Part shown: positions 5,310-10,886 of the stretch, piece after piece | Numbering within the stretch: position 1 is the stretch's first letter | How the letters are laid out: every line of letters starts with the position of its first letter | Notes under the pieces: model-generated | Told to the model about the DNA's origin: nothing | Seen by the model: the letters and a program-made list of their open reading frames with translations, nothing else | Database searches by the model: none | Translations under genes and position numbers: made by a program | Source: Deltaproteobacteria bacterium | GTDB taxonomy: Bacteria > Desulfobacterota > Desulfobacteria > Desulfobacterales > JAFDCJ01 | Assembly (NCBI GenBank): GCA_024277475.1 | Contig: JAJRVC010000464.1 | Location: 1-10,886 of the forward strand | Length of the DNA stretch: 10,886 nucleotides | Reading direction: 5' to 3'

Positions 5310-6326
5310 TTATTTGTGGAAATAGTGATCCACATTGTCTTTCGTGACAATAGTTACGCCAACGTCAGTATAAGGCGGTATCTGCGGGGCATCAACCTTG
5401 CGCCAGTCCTCAAAAGCCGGAACCGTATTGTGGTTGAGCCAATAGAGGTAATGTGTTGCCAGCCACTCTTCCAGTGTACTTCTTTGGGCCAGAGTCGCAC
5501 TGATGGTGCCGTCTTTTACGTAGGTCAACATGTCATCATCCCGGTCCATCGCGACAACCTTTATTTTGCCGGCTTTGCCTGTCTCTTTCAGGGCGCGTGC
5601 AATGGCAGCACCGGCTGTGGCATCTGTGCCGACAATCATATCAAGATCAGGATTGGCCTGAATAAGACCGTTTGCAACCGTAACACCGTAAGCCGGATCG
5701 GATTTGTCGTTTACAATATCGACTATTTTTATTCCGGAATATTTGGCAAAAGCCGCCTTGTAGCCAGCCGTCCGGCTTTCGTGAACCTCAATACCCGGAA
5801 CGGTCATTATTGCAACCTTACCTTTACCATTGAGTAATTTGGCGGCGATTTCGCCACCAGCCCGACCGATACCTTTGTTATCCGGTCCGATGAACCCGTA
5901 ACGAGCCGATTTATCCGCCACGTCAGAGTTAACGCATACAACCGGAATGCCGGCTTTCATTGCTCTTTTCATCGGGTCCAAGAGGGCGTGCTGGTCGGCA
6001 GGAAATATCATGATGCCGGCGGGTCTCTTGACAATCAACTCCTCCAGTATCCTTACTTGCTGAGCTGCATCGTACTCAGCCGGTCCCAGGAATTCAGTTT
6101 TAACGCCCAGAGCCTTTCCGGCCGATTCCAGTCCCTTACGACCATCAATCCAAAATGCTACCGAAGTAACCGCACACAACCAGACATAGGTTTCTTTTTT
6201 TGCGGCGTGAGCGACCCTCGTTCCCATGCTCAGAGCCCATCCGGCCGCACCTAATCCAGCAGCAGCAGCTCCCACGAATTGACGCCTGGATAACCCTCTT
6301 TCCTGCTTGTCTTTTTTTTCCGACAT
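5310..6326 (-). CDS. Periplasmic sugar-binding protein of an ABC importer, Tat-type signal, 338 aa
   Basis: This is a type I periplasmic binding protein of the ribose/xylose/galactose class (Peripla_BP_4 fold) that captures the substrate and delivers it to the permease encoded just upstream. The N-terminus has a twin-arginine signal: LSRRQFVGA at residues 12-20, then an Ala/Gly-rich core and likely cleavage at AHA-A near residue 41. The mature part follows the two-lobe pattern, with segments such as PADQHALLDPMKRAMKAGIP, ESRTAGYKA, GTDATAGAAIARALKETG and AMDRDDDML typical of the family. The start at 6326 is supported by GGAGAGAGGT immediately upstream; an in-frame TTG at 6404 would add 26 basic residues before the signal and is rejected. 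Ligand is unknown. Distances of 91 bases from the permease and about 114 to the next SDR place it in the operon. Confidence 0.9.
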   Translation of the reverse strand: MSEKKDKQERGLSRRQFVGAAAAGLGAAGWALSMGTRVAHAAKKETYVWLCAVTSVAFWIDGRKGLESAGKALGVKTEFLGPAEYDAAQQVRILEELIVKRPAGIMIFPADQHALLDPMKRAMKAGIPVVCVNSDVADKSARYGFIGPDNKGIGRAGGEIAAKLLNGKGKVAIMTVPGIEVHESRTAGYKAAFAKYSGIKIVDIVNDKSDPAYGVTVANGLIQANPDLDMIVGTDATAGAAIARALKETGKAGKIKVVAMDRDDDMLTYVKDGTISATLAQRSTLEEWLATHYLYWLNHNTVPAFEDWRKVDAPQIPPYTDVGVTIVTKDNVDHYFHK

Positions 6327-6370
6327 ACCTCTCTCCTTTCCTTTTAATGTTTGAGTGGTCCTTTGACTAC

Positions 6371-6393
6371 GGCATCTGGAAATACGTGATGCC
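6371..6393 (-). other. Small hairpin between permease and binding-protein genes
   Basis: GGCATC (6371-6376) pairs with GATGCC (6388-6393) around an 11-base loop in the 91-base gap upstream of the binding-protein gene. There is no T run, so it is not a terminator. It could be a processing or stability element that uncouples binding-protein mRNA from the permease, but a 6-pair stem is modest evidence. Confidence 0.35.
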
Positions 6394-6417
6394 ACCCTAT
6401 TCAAGCTGTTTGAATTC

Positions 6418-7395
6418 TCAGCCTTGACGCAGACGGTAACGTGAAATCATGTCTATGCTTACCGCTATAATAAGGATACTCCCGGTGATAACGCCCTCCC
6501 AATATATGGATACACCGAACAGTGTCATGGCGTTCGAAACCAGAGCCATGAATACAAGGCCAAGCAGGGCCCCGGTAACGCTGCCTTCGCCGCCGGACAA
6601 ACTCATGCCGCCGATTACACAGGCAGCGATTATCCTCAGCTCCACACCTGCAAACGCTGTCGGAATACCGCTTTGCAGTCTAGCCATAGACAGTATCCCT
6701 GCCAGGGCCGCAAAACAGCCCGAAGCGATAAAACCCAACAAAATGACACGATCGACATTGATGCCTGACAAACGAGCTGCCGCATCATTGCCCCCGACAT
6801 AATAGAGCTGTCTCAAGGGACGGCTATGCCTCAGCGTTAGATCAACAATTACGACGATGGTAAGCATGATTAAAAAAGGCACTGGAAAACCGGCAAGGCT
6901 GCCCTGGCCGTACCAGGCAAAATCCAGCGGCACATTAATAACCGGGCGCCCCTCTGTAAAGCCAAGGCATATACCTCTTGCTACCGACATCATCCCTAAA
7001 GTAGCTATCAACGGATTGACTTTGATCTTCGATACGATAAGTCCGTTAACCAGACCGGCCATTCCTCCAACGCCCACCCCGCCAAGAACCGCCACAATCT
7101 GATACGCACCGGCTTTAACCATCAGCCAGGCAGCTACAATTCCGGCCAGGGCCATGATCGATCCCACCGATAAGTCGAACGAGCCGGAAATAAGCAGAAT
7201 CGACATGCCGACGACAACCAGGCCCTCCATGGCGAACCCCCTGGAAATGGCTACAAAGTTGGTCCAACTCAAAAAGTAGGGAGAAATAATACTCATGAGC
7301 ACTCCCGCCAACAGTATCAAAATGACCATGACCATTTCTCTGACTCTCAAAACATTTTTAATCATTTCAACCGGTTTACGAATATTTTCTACCAT
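6418..7395 (-). CDS. RbsC-like sugar ABC transporter permease, 325 aa
   Basis: This is the inner-membrane channel subunit of a ribose/xylose/galactose-type importer (BPD_transp_2 family). The sequence is dominated by hydrophobic helices from residue 21 to the end. It carries the family signatures: FDLSVGS at 73-79, NPLIATLGMM at 127-136, the cytoplasmic coupling loop GGNDAAARLSGI at 201-212, and GGMSLSGGEGSVTGALLG at 252-269. Length is normal for a single permease that works as a homodimer. The start ATG is preceded by AAGGAAG. It lies 61 bases after the ATPase gene and 91 before the binding-protein gene, giving the order ATPase, permease, binding protein on the minus strand. Substrate cannot be assigned. 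Confidence 0.93.
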   Translation of the reverse strand: MVENIRKPVEMIKNVLRVREMVMVILILLAGVLMSIISPYFLSWTNFVAISRGFAMEGLVVVGMSILLISGSFDLSVGSIMALAGIVAAWLMVKAGAYQIVAVLGGVGVGGMAGLVNGLIVSKIKVNPLIATLGMMSVARGICLGFTEGRPVINVPLDFAWYGQGSLAGFPVPFLIMLTIVVIVDLTLRHSRPLRQLYYVGGNDAAARLSGINVDRVILLGFIASGCFAALAGILSMARLQSGIPTAFAGVELRIIAACVIGGMSLSGGEGSVTGALLGLVFMALVSNAMTLFGVSIYWEGVITGSILIIAVSIDMISRYRLRQG

Positions 7396-7456
7396 GTGAC
7401 TTCCTTATGAATTTTAAGAGAGCATTCCTATTTTTTTCCTAACCGTTTCGCACATT

Positions 7457-8947
7457 TTAGGCAGCGCCTAAAGCGGCCGCACCGATACGCTCTTCCGTCG
7501 CCTCATTTCCCTTAAAAATTGTGATCAGACGTCCTTCACGCATGACCGCGATGCGATCGCACATTCCTAATATTTCAGGCAACTCGGAACTGATCATAGT
7601 CACCGCAGTCCCATTATCTGCCAACCTGCGAAGAAGACTGTGCACTTCGGCTTTAGCCCCGATATCTATGCCGCGCGTAGGCTCATCGGCAATCAGCATC
7701 CGTGGACGACGTGCCAACCATTTGGCAAAAAGTACTTTCTGCTGATTTCCGCCACTTAAACCGGAGACAAGCTGTCTGATGGAGTTGGCTTTTATGTTGA
7801 GGGAGTCGACAGATTCCCGAGCCAGACGTTTTTCTTTGGAGCGATTCATAAAAAAGTATCCGCTTAGAGCTTTGAGGCAGACGGCGCCGATATTGCGACA
7901 TACGGACATCTCTGTGAATAGACCGTCCAGTTTTCGATCTTCGGTAATATACGCAATTCCTGCCAGCATGGCCTGCCGAGTAGTTGCAAAGTTATAAGGA
8001 CGTCCATCCAGAAAAAGCTGGCCGGAAGTGGCTTTTAATGCACCGAAAATCACACGGGCCAATTCTGTGCGACCGGACCCGGTCAACCCAAACAGGCCCA
8101 GGATTTCACCACTGCGGAAAATCATATTGACGTTTGAGAAACCGGCGCCCGAAAAATTTTTGATTTCCAGCAAGGGCTTTGGCTCGGTTGCCGATCCGGC
8201 AGGAAAGAGGTGGTCTAACTCCCGGCCGACCATCATTCGAACCACCTCGTCCTGGCTGGTGTCGGCAGTTTTCACGGTGCCGACAAGCCTTCCGTCTTTG
8301 AGTATGGTAATCCGATCTGAGAGAGCGAAAACCTCATCAAGCTTATGGCTGACCATGATGATACCGACACCTTTATCTCTTAGCATCCGCACGACCCTCA
8401 TGAGTTGTTCGCGTTCGCGTTCGCCGATGGCTGAAGTCGGTTCATCCAGAATAAGTACTCTGGCATTGCGTTGAACTGCCCGTGTGATCTCGACGATTTG
8501 CTGGACGGCCACGCAGTGAGTAAACAAGGGCGATTGTGGGTCAATGTTGACACCGAAAGCATCGAGTGCATCTTTAGTTTCGCGGTGCATTTGATCAAAC
8601 CTGATCCATCCTAGCGGACCGGATGGCTGGGAATTGGTGAAAACATTCTCAGCCACACTCATCTTGGGCGAAAGGGCAAGCTCCTGGAAAACCGTGCTGA
8701 TACCTAATTGCTGGGCATGATGCGGGTCGCTAAAAAATATCTTTTCCCCATCAATAAATAGTTTTCCGGCGTCCGGTTGGTAAACGCCGGACAAAATCAG
8801 CATCAGGGTGGATTTACCCGCACCATTCTCGCCGCACAATGCGTGTATTTCACCCTTTTTCAGTTCAAAATTCACACTGTTCAGCGCTAATGTACCAGGA
8901 AACCTTTTTGAAATATTCTCTGCCTTTATTAGTGTGGTTTCTCCCAT
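7457..8947 (-). CDS. Double-domain sugar ABC transporter ATPase (RbsA/MglA/XylG type), 496 aa
   Basis: This energises sugar import at the cytoplasmic face. NBD1 (about 5-245) has an intact Walker A GENGAGKST (39-47), Q-loop Q88, Walker B VLILDE (164-169) and switch histidine H201. NBD2 (about 258-490) has a degenerate Walker A GLTGSGRTE, as is normal for the family, a perfect signature LSGGNQQ (397-403) and Walker B MLIADE (417-422), with SSE where the switch histidine would be. Unusually, the NBD1 signature is also worn: HCVAVQQ (144-150) in place of LSVGQQQ. The start at 8947 is chosen because TTGAGGTTAAC precedes it; the ATG at 8977 has no ribosome site. The gene is separated from the upstream SDR by 114 bases containing a terminator-like hairpin. 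Confidence 0.93.
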   Translation of the reverse strand: MGETTLIKAENISKRFPGTLALNSVNFELKKGEIHALCGENGAGKSTLMLILSGVYQPDAGKLFIDGEKIFFSDPHHAQQLGISTVFQELALSPKMSVAENVFTNSQPSGPLGWIRFDQMHRETKDALDAFGVNIDPQSPLFTHCVAVQQIVEITRAVQRNARVLILDEPTSAIGEREREQLMRVVRMLRDKGVGIIMVSHKLDEVFALSDRITILKDGRLVGTVKTADTSQDEVVRMMVGRELDHLFPAGSATEPKPLLEIKNFSGAGFSNVNMIFRSGEILGLFGLTGSGRTELARVIFGALKATSGQLFLDGRPYNFATTRQAMLAGIAYITEDRKLDGLFTEMSVCRNIGAVCLKALSGYFFMNRSKEKRLARESVDSLNIKANSIRQLVSGLSGGNQQKVLFAKWLARRPRMLIADEPTRGIDIGAKAEVHSLLRRLADNGTAVTMISSELPEILGMCDRIAVMREGRLITIFKGNEATEERIGAAALGAA

Positions 8948-9017
8948 GTTAACCTCAACCGCAAGGTCGTCGATCATGTAATACTACTAATCGTCAAGAG
9001 GCGGTGTATTGAACTTT

Positions 9018-9046
9018 AAAAAATGGCCTAAAAAACCAGTAGGCCA
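9018..9046 (-). terminator. Intrinsic terminator or attenuator between the first SDR and the transporter genes
   Basis: On the minus strand TGGCCTA and TAGGCCA (9046-9040 and 9030-9024) form a 7-pair stem with a 9-base loop, directly followed by TTTTTT (9023-9018). This is a standard rho-independent shape, oriented with the operon and lying 16 bases after the SDR stop. It would end or attenuate transcription from the regulator promoter. A TTGACG sits just downstream on the same strand at 8992-8997, but no clear -10 follows it. Confidence 0.65.
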
Positions 9047-9061
9047 AGTTTACTATAAACC

Positions 9062-9874
9062 TTATCTATTGTCCCCTTCGAGTGCCTGAGAATCATAGGG
9101 CGCCTGGCTAATGAGTTGGCTCGTCATACCACCGTCCACTATGAGATTGCTGCCGGTAATATAACTGGCTTCATCACTGGCGAGGTACACTGCGGCATGG
9201 GCTATTTCTTCAGGTTTACCGACTCGTCCCATGGGAATATTGGATTTCCAGTATTCCAGGCATCGTTCCAGGTCCGGAGCCGCCTTCTGGATGTCCTGCC
9301 ATATTTGGGTGCCGATAAGCCCGGGTGAGAGGGCATTTACCCTAATGTTGCGGGAAGCGAATTCCACGGATAGGGCCTTGGTCAGTCCGATCATGCCCCA
9401 TTTTGCCGCATCATACGGGGCGGCTCCCGGCAGGCAGGCAAGGGTGTGCACCGTGGCGATATTGACAATGGACCCCCCGCCCTTTTCCAGCATATGGGGT
9501 ATGGCAAATCGACTGCACAAATAGGTTCCCCGCAAATCGGTGTTAACCACCCGATCCCAGTCTTCCGGTTCAGTTTGCTCGAAAGGCTTCGCAAAATTTA
9601 CACCGGCATTGTTGACCAATACATCAATTCTTCCGAAATTCTCCAGTGCATCCGTGATCAATCTCCGGACATCTTCTAATTTTGAGATATCGCATTGAAT
9701 GAAGGTTGCGTTACCTCCAGCATTATTTATACCCTCCACAACAGGCTGACCGTTAACTGCTCTTCTAGATGCAGCAACAACCAGTGCACCCTCTTTGGCA
9801 AATATTTCGGCAATGCTCTTGCCGATACCCGCACCGGATCCGGTCACAATGGCAACCTTATCTTTCAGTCTCAT
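9062..9874 (-). CDS. SDR-family NAD(P)-dependent oxidoreductase, 270 aa
   Basis: This is a classical SDR likely to oxidise the imported sugar, or to act on a keto-sugar-acid in the pathway. Motifs are TGSGAGIG (11-18), NNAG (88-91), N111, and the active-site pair Y154/K158 in PYDAAKWG. The residue 13 before Tyr, normally Ser, is Thr141 (NIATVHT); threonine can often substitute but it is noteworthy. C-terminal IVDGGM is followed by a longer tail (TSQLISQAPYDSQALEGDNR) than usual. The start ATG is preceded by AAAGGA. It follows the regulator by 36 bases, so these two form the head of the transcript, and a terminator-like hairpin comes next. It resembles glucose-1-dehydrogenase or gluconate-5-dehydrogenase type SDRs, but the family alone does not identify the substrate. 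Confidence 0.9.
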   Translation of the reverse strand: MRLKDKVAIVTGSGAGIGKSIAEIFAKEGALVVAASRRAVNGQPVVEGINNAGGNATFIQCDISKLEDVRRLITDALENFGRIDVLVNNAGVNFAKPFEQTEPEDWDRVVNTDLRGTYLCSRFAIPHMLEKGGGSIVNIATVHTLACLPGAAPYDAAKWGMIGLTKALSVEFASRNIRVNALSPGLIGTQIWQDIQKAAPDLERCLEYWKSNIPMGRVGKPEEIAHAAVYLASDEASYITGSNLIVDGGMTSQLISQAPYDSQALEGDNR

Positions 9875-9910
9875 TTCGAATCCTTTCGTTTATGGGGTTA
9901 ATTGCCCACC

Positions 9911-10552
9911 TTAGACACCCATGATCCGCCGTAATGATTGATTCAAATGGTTTTCCATGGTTTGCGCTGATAGCCCAGGATCTCCGCTTTTGATGGCCTC
10001 AATAACCTCAATATGCTCTTCCATAACCGGCTGTACAATTTCCTGGCTATAACTGGTGGCCAGCCACGCGAGTCTAACTTTATCGAAAATAACCTGGTAA
10101 AAGTTTCTGAGTAAATTGTTTTTCATTTCATTTATTAATGTCGCATGAAGGGTATAGTCAACATCAAGAGCGCTGCTCAAATTACTATTTGCCTTGGATG
10201 GCTTAGTGCGCTTTGCCATAAGTTGACAGGTGGTGGATTCCAATTTATCAAGGATGGCTTGTGAGGGATTCTTGGTGAAACATCGCACAGCCTCTTTTTC
10301 AAGAATAATGCGCAATTGGAAGGCCTCTTTAATGTCCTTGATGTTGGGCAGTGTAACCTGAATACCCCTTTGAGGAATAACAAGAACCAATTCCTCCCAT
10401 TCCAGTTGCTTCATGGCATCTCGCAAAGGCCCCAGGGATACGTCCAGCTCCTTGACAATTTCCGTCTGGGTTAAAAACTGGCCGGGTTTGAAAGTTCGGT
10501 TGAAAATCGCCTCTCGGAATTTGAGGTATGCCTCGTCTCGTTTTACTGTCAC
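9911..10552 (-). CDS. GntR-family regulator, FadR/FCD subgroup, 213 aa
   Basis: This is likely the local repressor of the sugar locus. Residues 5-67 form the GntR winged helix (FNRTFKPGQFLTQTEIVKELDVSLGPLRDAMKQLEWEELV, then the wing IPQRGIQVT). The recognition helix reads VSLGPLRDAM where most relatives have VSRTPVREAL, so its operator may differ from the usual TTGT-ACAA types. Residues 73-207 form the helical FCD effector domain, with its metal ligands visible: D132 and H136 (DYTLH), H180 (MEEHIEV) and H202 (MENHLNQ). FCD domains usually sense sugar acids or other small carboxylates. The start is GTG, with GGAGA six bases before it. It is the first gene on the minus strand, immediately ahead of the first SDR, so it is presumably autoregulated. 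Confidence 0.92.
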   Translation of the reverse strand: MTVKRDEAYLKFREAIFNRTFKPGQFLTQTEIVKELDVSLGPLRDAMKQLEWEELVLVIPQRGIQVTLPNIKDIKEAFQLRIILEKEAVRCFTKNPSQAILDKLESTTCQLMAKRTKPSKANSNLSSALDVDYTLHATLINEMKNNLLRNFYQVIFDKVRLAWLATSYSQEIVQPVMEEHIEVIEAIKSGDPGLSAQTMENHLNQSLRRIMGV

Positions 10553-10607
10553 AAAATCTCCATTTCGAAAGCATTGCGAAGTGACGGCATCTAATTTGTC
10601 TGTTATT

Positions 10608-10636
10608 TATTAATGATCTATTAATAATATATTAAT
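10608..10636. repeat. Three TATTAAT boxes at exact 11-bp spacing, candidate operator array
   Basis: TATTAAT occurs at 10608-10614, 10619-10625 and 10630-10636. Each contains the self-complementary ATTAAT, and the starts are exactly 11 bases apart, so the boxes face the same side of the helix. They cover the spacer and -10 of the putative regulator promoter. Such phasing suits cooperative binding of a dimeric regulator, most simply the GntR protein itself. The tract is AT-rich, so a chance origin cannot be excluded. Confidence 0.45.
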
Positions 10637-10643
10637 TTGTCAA
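10615..10643 (-). promoter_or_regulatory. Putative promoter of the GntR gene and sugar locus
   Basis: On the minus strand a perfect TTGACA (10643-10638) is followed after 17 bases by TAGATC (10620-10615), a poor -10 (3 of 6). The spacer is entirely A/T. Transcription would start roughly 55 bases before the GTG of the regulator gene. The weak -10 and overlap with the phased TATTAAT boxes make it a plausible regulated promoter. Confidence 0.45.
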
Positions 10644-10704
10644 TAAAAAAATATATCTTATTTTTTTATGAAATATTATTGAAATTCGATTAAAAGTGAA
10701 TGGT

Positions 10705-10824
10705 ATGAAATTGATCAACACGTTAATACCGGAAAAGCTCTATTATCATCAAACTCAACCCAAGTTCGACAAATTTTTCCCCAAAAAGCCTAAAAACAGC
10801 GTTATCACGGTTATAACCTACTGA
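10705..10824 (+). CDS. Doubtful 39-aa ORF, basic and aromatic
   Basis: An ATG opens 39 codons ending in TGA; the product begins MKLINTLIPEKLYYHQTQPK and continues with a Phe/Lys-rich stretch and a hydrophobic end. It is divergent from the GntR gene. Upstream there is only a weak purine stretch (AAAAGTGAA) as ribosome site and no clear promoter. It resembles no family I know. It could be a small gene, a decayed 5' end, or chance. Confidence 0.2.
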   Translation: MKLINTLIPEKLYYHQTQPKFDKFFPKKPKNSVITVITY

Positions 10825-10886
10825 TATTATTGATCGCGATAGGCCGGAAGGCCAATGTAGTGCCTGAATATATATTTAGTTGTTGA

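Larger units (their letters stand above)
10553..10886. other. Regulatory and non-coding region beyond the regulator
   Basis: This 334-base stretch holds the minus-strand promoter and phased repeats of the regulator gene near its left end, and one doubtful plus-strand ORF (10705-10824). Further right are a perfect 10-base palindrome GGTTATAACC (10809-10818) and a short GGCC-GGAA-GGCC hairpin (10842-10853) with no T run. I see no RNA gene or supported partial gene at the right edge. Confidence 0.4.

Noticed and set aside
6327..6404. Upstream extension of the sugar-binding protein to a TTG at 6404
   Set aside because: It would add 26 residues rich in Arg/Ser ahead of a complete Tat signal, and the ATG at 6326 has an excellent ribosome site.
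8948..8977. Upstream ATG of the ABC ATPase at 8977
   Set aside because: No ribosome site precedes it, whereas GAGG lies five bases before the ATG at 8947 and homologues begin near that point.
10842..10853. GGCC-GGAA-GGCC hairpin as a terminator
   Set aside because: Only four pairs and no T tract on either strand.
1..10886. CRISPR array, tRNA, rRNA, riboswitch or transposase
   Set aside because: No regularly spaced repeats of CRISPR length, no cloverleaf, no conserved rRNA or riboswitch core and no transposase motif were seen on either strand.

Overview
The window reads as an accessory stretch of a Gram-negative, probably anaerobic bacterium, most likely a Desulfobacterota (sulfate-reducer type) relative. 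The clues are indirect. One is a small exported fibronectin-III protein ending in a single dockerin-like calcium loop closed by FGSTDCP, a tail style I associate with that phylum. Another is an ArsR-family regulator paired with a tiny CGCGC protein. Coding density and base composition are moderate. There is no rRNA, tRNA, CRISPR array or transposase, so the taxonomic assignment is inference.

Left part (1-2243, + strand). The window opens with a 115-base palindromic element (12-126): perfect 14-base inverted arms around an internal hairpin, which looks like a dispersed non-autonomous repeat. Two exported proteins of unknown role follow: a 394-residue protein with a signal peptide that I do not recognise (248-1432), and the FN3/dockerin-like protein (1740-2243).

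Middle part (2244-3216, + strand, visibly AT-rich). This is a compact metalloregulatory-looking unit: a sigma70-type promoter, an ArsR-family repressor with a CTCGC cysteine cluster (2387-2800), a perfect-Shine-Dalgarno 33-codon gene for a CGCGC/lysine-rich miniprotein (2919-3020), and a strong intrinsic terminator (3041-3086). A near-identical 27-base block (23/27 identical) lies over the repressor promoter and again in front of the miniprotein gene, so both are probably controlled from duplicated operators. A possible 31-residue single-membrane-span ORF (3114-3209) follows the terminator. This unit is the best candidate in the window for an undescribed small system.

Right part (3217-10552, all on - strand, so read from right to left). 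This is a carbohydrate uptake and oxidation locus: GntR/FCD repressor (10552-9911), SDR dehydrogenase (9874-9062), double-NBD sugar ABC ATPase (8947-7457), RbsC-like permease (7395-6418), Tat-type periplasmic sugar-binding protein (6326-5310), a second SDR dehydrogenase (5195-4389) and an SMP-30/gluconolactonase-family lactonase (4095-3217). A plausible model is import of an unphosphorylated sugar, oxidation to a lactone by an SDR, hydrolysis by the lactonase and a further oxidation. The substrate cannot be read from sequence, and no kinase, dehydratase or aldolase is present. An intrinsic terminator-like hairpin (9018-9046) separates regulator+SDR from the transporter, and another stable hairpin (5235-5284) follows the binding-protein gene, so stoichiometry is probably tuned along the transcript. 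Upstream of the regulator, three TATTAAT boxes spaced exactly 11 bp overlap a TTGACA promoter element and are candidate operators.
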